DNA of 64,000 nt from Sphingomonas azotifigens NBRC 15497 (GTDB taxonomy: Bacteria > Pseudomonadota > Alphaproteobacteria > Sphingomonadales > Sphingomonadaceae), in NCBI RefSeq assembly GCF_002091475.1, contig NZ_BCTR01000014.1:214202-278201 (forward strand), written 5' to 3'. Numbering within the stretch: position 1 is the stretch's first letter; the number at the start of each line of letters is the position of its first letter. The notes below the pieces were generated by a model. That model saw only the letters and a list, made by a program, of their open reading frames with translations. It was not told where the DNA came from and ran no database searches. A program made the position numbers and the translations under genes. Below are positions 52,862-61,585 of the stretch, in pieces.

Positions 52862-53125
52862 TTAGGCGAGCGCCTGAAGACGCTTGTTGAGGCGCGAGAA
52901 CTTGCGCGCTGCAGTATTCTTGTGGAGCACACCCTTGGCGACGCCGCGTGCGATCTCCGGCTGCGCCGCAGCAAGCGCTTCGGCGGCAGCGGCCTTATCA
53001 CCGGCGGTGAGGGCAGCTTCAACCTTCTTCACGAAGGTGCGGATGCGGCCGACGCGCGCACCGTTGATCTCGGCCCGGCGCTCGTTACGACGGATGCGCT
53101 TCTTCGCTTGCGGCGTATTCGCCAT
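52862..53125 (-). CDS. rpsT: 30S ribosomal protein S20
   Basis: An 87-residue basic, helical protein matching S20 ([20 protein letters not shown] at the start, [20 protein letters not shown] at the end). It binds 16S rRNA early in small-subunit assembly. ATG 53125 is the standard family start; the frame extends upstream without support. It is followed by a strong terminator and then by dnaA. Confidence 0.97.
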   Translation of the reverse strand: MANTPQAKKRIRRNERRAEINGARVGRIRTFVKKVEAALTAGDKAAAAEALAAAQPEIARGVAKGVLHKNTAARKFSRLNKRLQALA

Positions 53126-53222
53126 TCGGTCTTGTTCCTGCTCGAAATGGGTGAGGCGCGGAAGCGAGCCCACGCCGGAAAGACGGGCCCCTTACCGGCT
53201 CCAGCGATTCGGGTCAACCGTT

Positions 53223-54032
53223 TCAGCGCTGGCATTTGCCACAATAGAAGGTGGATCGCCCCGAATCCACGCGGCGCTGCACCGGACGGCCACAACAACA
53301 GGGCTCCCCTTCCCGCCCATAGACGCGCCACTCCTTGGCGAAATAGCCGAGTTCGCCGTCGGGCCGGGCATAATCGCGCAAGGTGGAGCCGCCCGCGCGA
53401 ATCGCCGCCACCAGTACCTCGCGCACCGCCTCGACCAGTTTCTCCAGCTTGGCGCGGCTGATCGCGCCGCCAGGCTTGGTCGGCGCAATGCCGGACAGGA
53501 ACAGTGCCTCGCACACATAGATATTGCCGAGGCCTGCGACGATTCGCTGGTCAAGCAGCAACGCCTTCACCGGGGCGATTCGATCCTCGAACGCCTGGAC
53601 CAGATGCGCAGCGGTGAAATCCGGGCCCAACGGCTCCGGCCCCAGCGCCTTGAAGGCGGGCCATTCCGCAAGTTCGGGCGTCGGCACCAGGTCCATCGAG
53701 CCGAATCGCCGGGGATCGTTGAGCGCCAGCCGGTGCCGCGCGGTCTCGATCACGACATGGTCGTGCTTGCCCAGTTCCGCCGGATCGATCCGCCAGCGCC
53801 CGGACATGCCGAGGTGGAAGACCAATGTGTCGTGGCGGTCGGTATCTATAAGGCCGTATTTGGCGCGACGGGACAGGCCGGTAACGGTCGCGCCGGTCAG
53901 CCGCTGGCCGAGATCGACCGGGAACGGGCGGCGCAGGTCGGCGCGGTTCAGCAGCACGCGCTCGATCCGCTGCCCCTCCAGCACGGGGGCCAGGCCGCGG
54001 ACGGTGGTTTCTACTTCGGGAAGCTCAGGCAT
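53223..54032 (-). CDS. mutM: Formamidopyrimidine-DNA glycosylase
   Basis: A 269-residue Fpg/MutM. The N-terminal catalytic proline and glutamates (PELPEVETTVRGL), the central lysine region (FHLGMSGRW), a helix-two-turn-helix and a C-terminal zinc finger (CCCGRPVQRR...YCGKCQR) are all present. It removes 8-oxoguanine and other oxidised purines. It is divergent from ubiE. Confidence 0.97.
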   Translation of the reverse strand: MPELPEVETTVRGLAPVLEGQRIERVLLNRADLRRPFPVDLGQRLTGATVTGLSRRAKYGLIDTDRHDTLVFHLGMSGRWRIDPAELGKHDHVVIETARHRLALNDPRRFGSMDLVPTPELAEWPAFKALGPEPLGPDFTAAHLVQAFEDRIAPVKALLLDQRIVAGLGNIYVCEALFLSGIAPTKPGGAISRAKLEKLVEAVREVLVAAIRAGGSTLRDYARPDGELGYFAKEWRVYGREGEPCCCGRPVQRRVDSGRSTFYCGKCQR

Positions 54033-54075
54033 CTGGCGCTACAGCTAGGAAGTGGCAGGCAGAATGTCACCCTAA

Positions 54076-54241
54076 GATCCTCCCCGGCACGGGGAGGGGG
54101 ACCATTCGCCCAGCGAATGGTGGAGGGGCCGCCGCGCGAGCGGCGGTCGTCCTGCGCGCGCCGCCCGCACCGCGCCTGCGGCGCGGCCCCTCCACCACGC
54201 GGCTCTGCCGCGCGGTCCCCCTCCCCGTGCCGGGGAGGATC
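54076..54241. repeat. Compound hairpin repeat, family 3 copy b
   Basis: Outer arms GATCCTCCCCGGCACGGGGAGG and CCTCCCCGTGCCGGGGAGGATC with inner GGTGGAGGGGCCGCCGCG and GCGCGGCCCCTCCACCACG. It has the same layout as the element at 37676-37847. It fills most of the gap between the divergent mutM and ubiE genes, so their promoters must lie in its margins. Confidence 0.85.
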
Positions 54242-54299
54242 TTGGGTCCGTCCCCGCAGCCCTCTTGGTTTGGCCGTCACCTGCGGCTAAGGCACCCCC

Positions 54300-55031
54300 A
54301 TGCCCGATACCGTCTCCTTCGGTTACGAAGACGTCGCCCCCGAGGACAAGACCCGCCGCGTCGGCGAGGTGTTCTCGAATGTCGCCAGCAAATACGACCT
54401 GATGAACGACGCCATGTCGGGCGGCATGCACCGGCTGTGGAAGGATCGCTTCGTCCGCCGGGTGAAGCCGCGCGCGGGCGAGCATATCCTCGATATGGCC
54501 GGCGGCACCGGCGACATCGCCTTCCGCATGGCCGAGAGCGGCGCCGCGATCACCGTCGCCGATATCAACCCGGAAATGCTCGCCGTCGGCGTCGAGCGCG
54601 CCGCCCAGCGCGGCATCGACGGGCTGGTGTGGACCGAGGCCAATGCCGAGACGCTGCAATTCCCCGATCGCTTCTTCGATGCCTATACGATTGCGTTCGG
54701 CATCCGCAACGTGACCGACATCCCCAAGGCGCTCCGCGAGGCGCACCGCGTGCTCAAGCGCGGCGGCCGTTTTTTCGTGCTGGAATTCTCGACCACCCAG
54801 TGGCCGGGTTTCGCCGAGATCTACGATGCCTATTCGCACAAGCTGGTCCCCAAGCTCGGCAAGCTGCTCGCGCAGGACGAGGACAGCTATCGCTACCTGA
54901 TCGAATCGATCCGCCGCTTCCCGGATATGCCGAGCTTCGAGCGGATGATCGCCGAAGCGGGCTTCCGCCAGACCAAGGTCGAGCCGCTGCTCGGCGGGCT
55001 CGTCGCGATCCACAGCGGCTGGAAGATTTGA
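54300..55031 (+). CDS. ubiE: Ubiquinone/menaquinone biosynthesis methyltransferase UbiE
   Basis: A 243-residue SAM methyltransferase with the UbiE signatures VFSNVASKYDLMNDAMSGGM, motif I LDMAGGTGDIAFRM and FGIRNVTDIPKALREAHRVL. It catalyses the C-methylation of the quinone ring. It is followed by a hairpin repeat and then ubiB, another ubiquinone gene. Confidence 0.97.
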   Translation: MPDTVSFGYEDVAPEDKTRRVGEVFSNVASKYDLMNDAMSGGMHRLWKDRFVRRVKPRAGEHILDMAGGTGDIAFRMAESGAAITVADINPEMLAVGVERAAQRGIDGLVWTEANAETLQFPDRFFDAYTIAFGIRNVTDIPKALREAHRVLKRGGRFFVLEFSTTQWPGFAEIYDAYSHKLVPKLGKLLAQDEDSYRYLIESIRRFPDMPSFERMIAEAGFRQTKVEPLLGGLVAIHSGWKI

Positions 55032-55071
55032 TGGCTTTTTGGCTGCGGACGGACAGCGCGTCCGATCCTAA

Positions 55072-55178
55072 GCCCCTCCCCTTCAGGGGAGGGGTTGGGG
55101 TGGGGTCGTGTCTCGATAGAGACCAACAGGCGTTCTGGAATCCCTCCACCCCCCACCCCTCCTCCAAGGAGGAGGGGC
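55072..55178. repeat. Compound hairpin repeat, family 2 copy b
   Basis: The inverted equivalent of 30901-31004: GCCCCTCCCCTTCAGGGGAGGGG at the left, CCCCTCCTCCAAGGAGGAGGGGC at the right and the shared centre GCGTTCTGGAATCCC. It lies between ubiE and ubiB and ends 7 bp before the ubiB start codon, so it will fold close to the ubiB ribosome site. Confidence 0.87.
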
Positions 55179-55185
55179 TAGAGGC

Positions 55186-56718
55186 ATGACCGCGCCTGCC
55201 GTCCATCTCTGGCGCCTCCTCAAATGGGGCCGCATCCTCGCGCGCCACGGCGCGCTGCGCGGTATCGAGCGCGATGCCAACACGCCGCGCCCGGTGCGTC
55301 GCCTCGCCCGCATCGCCCGGCTGGGCGCCCGTGTCCCCGCCGTCCCCGCCTATGCCGATGCCTTCCAGGCAATCGGCCCTGCCGCGATCAAGCTCGGCCA
55401 GACGCTGGCCACCCGCCCCGATCTCGTCGGCGAGGAAGCCGCGCACGACCTGCTCCGCCTGCAGGACGCGCTGCCGCCCGTCCCCTTCGACATCATCCGC
55501 GAGCGGATCGAGACGAGTTACGGCCGTCCGCTCTCCGCGATGTTCGCCGAGATCGAGGAAGTCCCGATCGGCGCCGCCTCGATCGCCCAGGTACACCGGG
55601 CCGTGACCACCGATGGCCGCCGCGTCGCGGTGAAGGTGCTGCGCCCGGGCATCGAGACCGATTTCGCCCGCGCGATCGACACCTATGAATGGGCCGCTGC
55701 CCAACTCGAGGCCTATGGCGGCGAGGCGCGCCGCCTGCGCCCGCGGCTGGTGATCGAAAGCTTCAAGCGCTGGACCGCGCGCGAGCTCGATTTCCGGCGC
55801 GAGGCCGCCTCGGCCTCCGAACTGGCCGAGGGCATGACCGCCGAGCCGGACTTCATGGTGCCCCAGATCGACTGGCAGCGCACCACCGGCAAGGTGCTGA
55901 CGCTGGAGTGGATCGACGGGATCAAGCTCAGCGACCGCGACGCACTGGTCCGCGCCGGGCACGACATGCCGGGCCTCGCCGGCAAGCTGATTAAGGCGTT
56001 CCTGCGCCAGGCGATCGCCGAGGGCTTCTTCCATGCGGACATGCACCAGGGCAATCTGTTCGCCCTGCCCGACGGCCGCATCGCCGCGATCGACTTCGGC
56101 ATCATGGGCCGGATCGACCGTCGTGCGCGGGTGTGGCTGGCCGAGATCCTCTACGGCCTGATCACCGGCGACTATAAGCGCGTCGCCGAGATCCATTTCG
56201 AGGCGGGCTATGTCCCCGCCCACCATAATGTCGCCGAGTTCGCGACTGCGCTCCGTGCGGTAGGCGAGCCGATGCGCGGCCTGCCGGTGAAGGAAATGTC
56301 GATCGGCGGCATGCTCGACGGCCTGTTCTCGATCACCCGCGACTTCGACATGATGACGCAGCCGCATCTGCTCCTGCTCCAGAAGACGATGGTGATGGTG
56401 GAAGGCGTCGCGCGCGGGCTCGATCCGGACATCAACCTGTGGGATGTGTCGGCGCCGTTCGTGCGCGAATGGATCCGCACCGAGCTCGGGCCGGAAGCCA
56501 AGGTCGCTGATCGCCTGATCGACGATCTGCGTACCCTCGCTCGCCTGCCCGAGCTGGTCCGCAATATCGAACGCCGCTTCCCCGCGCCTGGGGGCGCCCC
56601 GCCCGAGCCGCCCTTGCGTGAGATCCAGGTGGTGCGCGTCGGCGGCGGCTGGCGCTATGCCGTGGTCGGCGTGCTCGCCGCGCTGGCCGGCGTGGCCGGA
56701 TCGCTGCTGCTGAGATGA
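55186..56718 (+). CDS. ubiB: Ubiquinone biosynthesis ATPase/kinase-like UbiB
   Basis: A 510-residue ABC1/ADCK-family protein with the unusual kinase-like motifs: FGPAAIKLGQTLATRPDL-type KxGQ helix, the alanine-rich nucleotide loop (IGAASIAQVHRA), VAVKVLRPG, HADMHQGNLFAL and the DFG triad AIDFGIMG. A hydrophobic helix pair lies at the C-terminus (VVGVLAALAGVAGSLLLR). It is needed for ubiquinone synthesis. Its stop overlaps the next gene by ATGA. Confidence 0.96.
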   Translation: MTAPAVHLWRLLKWGRILARHGALRGIERDANTPRPVRRLARIARLGARVPAVPAYADAFQAIGPAAIKLGQTLATRPDLVGEEAAHDLLRLQDALPPVPFDIIRERIETSYGRPLSAMFAEIEEVPIGAASIAQVHRAVTTDGRRVAVKVLRPGIETDFARAIDTYEWAAAQLEAYGGEARRLRPRLVIESFKRWTARELDFRREAASASELAEGMTAEPDFMVPQIDWQRTTGKVLTLEWIDGIKLSDRDALVRAGHDMPGLAGKLIKAFLRQAIAEGFFHADMHQGNLFALPDGRIAAIDFGIMGRIDRRARVWLAEILYGLITGDYKRVAEIHFEAGYVPAHHNVAEFATALRAVGEPMRGLPVKEMSIGGMLDGLFSITRDFDMMTQPHLLLLQKTMVMVEGVARGLDPDINLWDVSAPFVREWIRTELGPEAKVADRLIDDLRTLARLPELVRNIERRFPAPGGAPPEPPLREIQVVRVGGGWRYAVVGVLAALAGVAGSLLLR

Positions 56719-57833
56719 CCGCGCGCACGCGCCGCGTCTGGACCCTCGCGCCGAGCCGCTTCGCGGTCCTGTCGCGAGGCCGCGCGCGGCTGGCGTGGCT
56801 GGCGCTGCTCGTCCTCCTGCTCGCGTCGCTGACCGCGCTCTCCGTGCCGTCGCTCACCGGCGATGGCGATGCGGCCGCTCGCACCGCCGACCGGATGACC
56901 GATATCGGCCTGTATGAGCGGGTCGTGGCGAGCATGAAGGGCGGCGATCCCTATTATGTCGCGGCCAGCGATGCGATGCGCGCCGGCGGATATCCGTTGC
57001 ACCCGTTCCTGACGATGCGGTTGCCGGCGCTCGCGGCGGTGGAGGCGGCACTGCCCGGCTGGGCGAGCATTGGCCTGCTGCTCGCCCTCGCAGCGCTCAC
57101 CGCGGTCGCCTGGGCATCGCGCGTAGGTGCGACCCTCACCGGGCTGTTTCCCCGCGCGGTGATGGTGCTGCTGCTCGCCGCGTCGATGCTCGCCTTTTTC
57201 CAGCCGGGGCTGGTGCTGTTCCATGAGGTCTGGGCCGGCCTGCTCGTCGCGCTGTCGCTGGCGCTCCGACGCCCGGGGCGCGCGCTGGAGGCGATCGCGC
57301 TCGGCTTCGCCGCGATGCTGATCCGCGAGACCGCTGCGCTGTACGTGGTCGTCATGCTGATATTCGCCTGGGGCGAGGATCGCCGCGGCGAGGCGCTGGG
57401 CTGGGGCGTGGCGCTGCTGCTGTTCGGCGGGGTGCTGGGCCTGCACGCGCATGCCGTGGCGGGAGTCACCGGGCCGCTCGATCCGCATTCGGCCGGCTGG
57501 GCCGCGTTCAACGGGCCGGGCTTCTTTGTCCGCGCGCTGGTCACCGCGACGGCCTTGCAGGCGCTGCCGATCGTCGCGGGCGCGCTGCTCGTCGCGCTGG
57601 CGCTGTTCGGCTGGGCGAGCTGGGACGATCCGCTGGGCCTGCGCATGTTCGCGCTGCTGATCGCCTATGGCACCGTCATCGCGCTGTTCGCCCGGCTCGA
57701 CAACTTCTACTGGGCGCTGATGATCGCGCCGGCCGCGCTCCTCGGCCTGGTCTTCTTGCCGGACGCATTGACCGATCTGTGGCATCGCGCGCTCGACAGG
57801 CGGCGGATCACGGTTACAACGGTGACACCATGA
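56715..57833 (+). CDS. Multi-span membrane protein, unknown
   Basis: A 372-residue protein with about nine hydrophobic helices. After the first helix a periplasmic-looking loop contains DIGLYERVVASMKGGDPYYVAA, and later RETAALYVVVMLIFAWGED; this pattern recalls GT-C-type glycosyltransferase or DUF2029-like membrane proteins, but a catalytic acidic pair is not secure. It overlaps both ubiB and coaBC by ATGA, so it belongs to their operon. Confidence 0.8.
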   Translation: MTARTRRVWTLAPSRFAVLSRGRARLAWLALLVLLLASLTALSVPSLTGDGDAAARTADRMTDIGLYERVVASMKGGDPYYVAASDAMRAGGYPLHPFLTMRLPALAAVEAALPGWASIGLLLALAALTAVAWASRVGATLTGLFPRAVMVLLLAASMLAFFQPGLVLFHEVWAGLLVALSLALRRPGRALEAIALGFAAMLIRETAALYVVVMLIFAWGEDRRGEALGWGVALLLFGGVLGLHAHAVAGVTGPLDPHSAGWAAFNGPGFFVRALVTATALQALPIVAGALLVALALFGWASWDDPLGLRMFALLIAYGTVIALFARLDNFYWALMIAPAALLGLVFLPDALTDLWHRALDRRRITVTTVTP

Positions 57834-59002
57834 AGCGCATCCTGCTCATCGTCGGCGGGGGCATCGCCGCCTACAAGGCCTGCGAACTGGTCCGGCTGTG
57901 CCGCAAGGCCGGGATCGGTGTCACCTGCGTGCTTACCGAGGGCGGCCAGCATTTCGTCACGCCGATGACGCTCGCGGCACTCTCGGAGAACCAGGTCTAC
58001 ACCACGCTGTGGGACCTGAAGGACGAGGCCGAGATGGGCCATATCCAGCTCAGCCGCCAGGCCGATCTGGTCGTCGTCGCCCCCGCCACCGCCGACCTGC
58101 TCGCCCGCATGGCCGGCGGCATCGCCAGCGATCTCGCGACGACGCTGCTGCTCGCTACCGACAAGCCCGTGCTCGCCGCGCCGGCGATGAACGTGCGGAT
58201 GTGGAGCCATGCCGCCACCCGCCGCAACGTCGCGCAACTCCGCGCCGATGGCGTGACCGTGCTCGAGCCCGACGAGGGCCCGATGGCGTGCGGGGAGTAT
58301 GGCCCCGGCCGCCTGCCCGAGCCCGAAGCGATCCTCGCGGCGATCCAGCAGGCGCTGTCGCCGGTCGCGCAACGCCTTGCCGGCAAGCACATCCTCGTCA
58401 CCGCCGGACCCACGCACGAGCCGATCGATCCGGTGCGCTACATCGCCAACCGTTCCTCGGGGAAGCAAGGCTTCGCGATCGCTGGCGCGCTGGCCGCACT
58501 CGGCGCCCGCGTCTCGCTGGTCGCCGGCCCGGTGACGCTGCCGACGCCGCCGGGTGTCGCCCGCATCGATGTCGAAACCGCGCGCGAAATGGCCGCCGCG
58601 GTCGACGCTGCCCTCCCCGCCGATGCCGCGGTGATGGTCGCCGCGGTGGCCGACTGGCACGTCGAGGCGGCCGCGCAGAAGCTCAAAAAGGGCGATGCCG
58701 CCCCCCTCCTGCATCTGTCGCAAAATCCTGATATCCTCGCCGGCCTGGCGCAGAGTCCGCGCCGGCCGCGGCTGGTGGTGGGCTTCGCGGCGGAAACCGA
58801 ACGAGTGATCGAACATGCTGTCGCGAAACGAACGCGCAAGAACGCCGACTGGATTGTCGCCAACGATGTTTCGGGCGATGTGATGGGAGGTGAAGCCAAT
58901 GCCGTCCATCTCGTCACCGCCGCCGGCGTCGAATCCTGGGAGCGCACATCCAAAGCCGATGTCGCCCGCCGCCTCGCCGATCGGATCGCCGATGCGCTGT
59001 GA
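57830..59002 (+). CDS. coaBC: Bifunctional phosphopantothenoylcysteine decarboxylase/synthase
   Basis: A 390-residue fusion. The N-terminal CoaC flavoprotein (IVGGGIAAYKACELVR, the histidine in TEGGQHFVTPMT, PAMNVRMW) is followed from residue ~190 by CoaB (ILVTAGPTHEPIDPVRYIAN, SSGKQGFAIA, VAAVADW). It performs two consecutive steps of coenzyme A synthesis. The AUG overlaps the stop of the membrane protein gene. Confidence 0.97.
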   Translation: MKRILLIVGGGIAAYKACELVRLCRKAGIGVTCVLTEGGQHFVTPMTLAALSENQVYTTLWDLKDEAEMGHIQLSRQADLVVVAPATADLLARMAGGIASDLATTLLLATDKPVLAAPAMNVRMWSHAATRRNVAQLRADGVTVLEPDEGPMACGEYGPGRLPEPEAILAAIQQALSPVAQRLAGKHILVTAGPTHEPIDPVRYIANRSSGKQGFAIAGALAALGARVSLVAGPVTLPTPPGVARIDVETAREMAAAVDAALPADAAVMVAAVADWHVEAAAQKLKKGDAAPLLHLSQNPDILAGLAQSPRRPRLVVGFAAETERVIEHAVAKRTRKNADWIVANDVSGDVMGGEANAVHLVTAAGVESWERTSKADVARRLADRIADAL

Positions 59003-59003
59003 A

Positions 59004-59960
59004 ATGCCCCAGCACCCCAAGCCTGCGCACCCCTTCCGCTTGCGGGAGGGGTCGGGGGAGGGACCGACGTGGCAGAAATGCGGAGAGGCTTCAGCCCCTC
59101 CCCTAACCCCTCCCGCAAGCGGGAGGGGAACGCGGGCTGCAAGGTTCGCCCTGCCGGCACTTGCCGGTTTGGCCCTGCTCGCCGGCTGCACCACGCCGGT
59201 CGCCACCAGAACGCACACCGTCGCCAAAGCGGAGCCCGCGCTCAACCTGCATGCGCGCAACTTCGGCGCGACCGCCCCCGCCGCGGTGAAGACGCTCGTC
59301 GTCGTGCTGCACGGCGACGGCAGCGCCGAGACCCGCAGCGACCATTACCGCTTCGCCGAAGCCGCCACGCAGCGCATCCCCGACAGCGCCGCCGTTGCGC
59401 TGCTCCGCCCGGGCTATGGCGATGCCGCCGGCAATCGCTCGCCAGGCCAGGCCGGCGCGGGCTTTGGCGACGACTATACGCAGGAGCGCATCGACGCGAT
59501 CGCCCAGTCGCTCGGCATTCTCCGCCGGCGCTTCGCGACGGCACGGCTGATCCTGGTCGGCGATTCGGGCGGTGCGGCGATCGCCGCCGACATCGCCGGC
59601 ATCCGCCCCGAACTGCTCGATGCGATGGTGCTGGTCGGTTGCCCCTGCGCGCTGCCGGAATGGCGCAAGGGCATGCAGAAGCAGCGGCACGGCGCCGCCT
59701 GGGCCGCGCCGGTCGCCAGCCTCGATCCGCTGAAGACCGCCGGCGGGGTGATGCCCGGCCTGCGCGCGGCGGTGCTGGTCGGCGCCGACGACAAGATCAC
59801 GCCGCCCGCGCTCTCCCGCGCCTATGCCGAGGCCCTTGCGCTTCGCGGCATCGCTACCGATCTCCGGATCGTCCCTGGACGGGGACATGATCTGCTCAAC
59901 GATCCCGAAGTGCTGGCGGCAACCACCCGGCTGGCGACCGCGCTTCCCACGAAAGGCTGA
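59004..59960 (+). CDS. Alpha/beta-hydrolase lipoprotein with repeat-derived N-terminus
   Basis: The frame from ATG 59004 codes for 318 residues. The first ~45 residues are translated from a hairpin repeat, then a lipoprotein signal appears ([14 protein letters not shown], lipobox LLAGC at residue ~62). The mature part is a hydrolase: [12 protein letters not shown], the nucleophile motif [18 protein letters not shown] and VPGRGHDLL for the acid and histidine. ATG, GTG and TTG are absent between the repeat and the signal, so the original start may have been lost. The substrate is unknown. Confidence 0.75.
   Translation: MPQHPKPAHPFRLREGSGEGPTWQKCGEASAPPLTPPASGRGTRAARFALPALAGLALLAGCTTPVATRTHTVAKAEPALNLHARNFGATAPAAVKTLVVVLHGDGSAETRSDHYRFAEAATQRIPDSAAVALLRPGYGDAAGNRSPGQAGAGFGDDYTQERIDAIAQSLGILRRRFATARLILVGDSGGAAIAADIAGIRPELLDAMVLVGCPCALPEWRKGMQKQRHGAAWAAPVASLDPLKTAGGVMPGLRAAVLVGADDKITPPALSRAYAEALALRGIATDLRIVPGRGHDLLNDPEVLAATTRLATALPTKG
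59030..59128. repeat. Compound hairpin repeat, family 1 copy b
   Basis: Arms CCCCTTCCGC-TT-GCGGGAGGGG and CCCCTCCCGC-AA-GCGGGAGGGG with the same surrounding GTCGGGGGAGGGAC as at 27002-27100. It lies within the apparent 5' coding end of the lipoprotein hydrolase gene, beginning 28 bp after the coaBC stop. Confidence 0.85.
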
Positions 59961-59962
59961 CC

Positions 59963-60409
59963 TTGCTGCCGCCGATCCGCATCGCGATCCAGCGCCTGCC
60001 CCATGGCGAGAATCTGCCGCTGCCCCGCTATGCCACCGAAGGGGCGGCGGGCATGGACGTCGTCGCCGCCGAGGACCTGACGCTGGCGCCCGGCGCGCGC
60101 CACGCCGTCGCCACCGGCTTCGCCATGGCGATTCCGGCAGGCTATGAAGTGCAGGTCCGCCCGCGCTCGGGCCTGGCGCTCAAGCACGGCGTCACCTGCC
60201 TCAACACGCCCGGCACGATCGACAGCGACTATCGCGGCGAGGTGAAGGTGATCCTCGCCAATCTCGGCAGCGAGGACTTCGCCATCGCCCGCGGCGACCG
60301 CATCGCGCAGCTAGTCCCCGCCCCCGTCCAGCACGCCGATCTCGATGAGGTGGCGAGCCTGGACGAAACGGCGCGGGGTGCCGGCGGCTTCGGCTCTACC
60401 GGCCGATGA
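59963..60409 (+). CDS. dut: Deoxyuridine 5'-triphosphate nucleotidohydrolase
   Basis: A 148-residue trimeric dUTPase with all five motifs in order: [41 protein letters not shown] and the C-terminal GAGGFGSTG. It removes dUTP and supplies dUMP. TTG 59963 follows AAAGG and is the only reasonable start after the upstream stop. Confidence 0.97.
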   Translation: MLPPIRIAIQRLPHGENLPLPRYATEGAAGMDVVAAEDLTLAPGARHAVATGFAMAIPAGYEVQVRPRSGLALKHGVTCLNTPGTIDSDYRGEVKVILANLGSEDFAIARGDRIAQLVPAPVQHADLDEVASLDETARGAGGFGSTGR

Positions 60410-60777
60410 TCGCAACGCTGCTCCTCGCCCTGCAGGCGCCGGCGCCGCAAATCGACTGGCCGTCGCTCGCGCCGCTGCCCTATCGCAGCGAGCCGCAGAT
60501 CTCGCCGGACATGCTTGCCTTCGTCGCCAACGAGGTGACGACGCGCAAATGCCCACTGGCGATCGGGCCGGGCCTCACCCTCACCGTCGACGTGGCCGTG
60601 CTGGTCGATCCGCAGGACAATATCCGCACGACCGTGCCGCGCGCCATCCAGTGCCCGACGGTGGAGCAATATGCCGCGGCGATGGTGGCGGGCGCCGCGC
60701 GGGGCAATCTGCTGCCGCGCCGGGCTAGCGCCGATCAATGGTACCGCACGACGGTAACCTTCGCCTGGCCGAAATGA
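60406..60777 (+). CDS. Small exported protein, unknown
   Basis: A 123-residue protein with a short hydrophobic N-terminus ([14 protein letters not shown]) that may be a signal peptide, and a soluble part with two cysteines ([10 protein letters not shown] and [10 protein letters not shown]) likely to pair in the periplasm. The end [12 protein letters not shown] vaguely recalls TonB C-terminal domains. No family is recognised. ATGA overlaps join it to dut and to the ThiF-like gene. Confidence 0.8.
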   Translation: MIATLLLALQAPAPQIDWPSLAPLPYRSEPQISPDMLAFVANEVTTRKCPLAIGPGLTLTVDVAVLVDPQDNIRTTVPRAIQCPTVEQYAAAMVAGAARGNLLPRRASADQWYRTTVTFAWPK

Positions 60778-61538
60778 GGCTCTCCGACGAGGAGCTGGAA
60801 CGCTACGCCCGCCACATCATCCTGCGCGAGGTGGGCGGCGCCGGGCAGGCCAGGCTGAAGGCCGCGCGCGTGCTGGTGATCGGCGCGGGCGGCATCGGTG
60901 CCCCGGCGATCCAGTATCTCGCGGCAGCTGGGATCGGGGCGCTCACCATCGTCGACGACGACCATGTCGACCGCTCCAATCTCCAGCGCCAGATATTGTT
61001 CGCCACCGCCGACATCGGCGCGGGCAAGGCAGAGACTGCCGCCGCGCGCGTCGCCGCCATCAACCCCAATGTCGCTGTGCGCGTCGAGAACCGCCGTCTT
61101 TCGGCCGCGGACGCGCCTGCGCTGATCGCCGGGCACGACGTCGTACTCGACGGCACCGACAATTTCTCGACTCGCCTCGCCGTCGCTGATGCGGCGCTGG
61201 CGGCGCGGGTGCCGCTCGTCTCCTCGGCCGTCGCCGAGTTCGAGGGGCAACTCGGCACCTTCCGCGGCTGGGAGCCGGACAAGCCGTGTTACCGCTGCTT
61301 CGTCGGCCGCGATCCCGAGCGCGAGGGCATCAGCTGCTCCGAGCAAGGCGTACTCGGCGCGCTGACCGGCGTGCTCGGCAGCCTCGCCGCGCTGGAGGTG
61401 ATCCGCGCCCTCGCGCCCTTCGGCGACGACAGCGCCGGCAAGCTGCTGCTGGTCGACGCACTGGCCCTGCGCTTCCGCACGCTCCAGCTGCCCAAGGATC
61501 CCGGCTGCCCGGCTTGTGGCGCGGGAACGCTCCGGTAA
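60774..61538 (+). CDS. MoeB/ThiF-family adenylyltransferase
   Basis: A 254-residue E1-like enzyme with ERYARHIILREVGGAGQ, the nucleotide loop VLVIGAGGIGAPA, DDDHVDRSNLQRQ, LDGTDNFSTR and two CxxC pairs for zinc (CYRCF, CPACG). It adenylates the C-terminus of a small sulfur carrier (MoaD or ThiS). Which pathway it serves is not decided, as no partner gene is nearby. ATG 60774 overlaps the preceding stop. Confidence 0.9.
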   Translation: MRLSDEELERYARHIILREVGGAGQARLKAARVLVIGAGGIGAPAIQYLAAAGIGALTIVDDDHVDRSNLQRQILFATADIGAGKAETAAARVAAINPNVAVRVENRRLSAADAPALIAGHDVVLDGTDNFSTRLAVADAALAARVPLVSSAVAEFEGQLGTFRGWEPDKPCYRCFVGRDPEREGISCSEQGVLGALTGVLGSLAALEVIRALAPFGDDSAGKLLLVDALALRFRTLQLPKDPGCPACGAGTLR

Positions 61539-61585
61539 GGAGCCCCGGGCTACTGACTGGCGCGCTACAACCGACAGGAACCACG

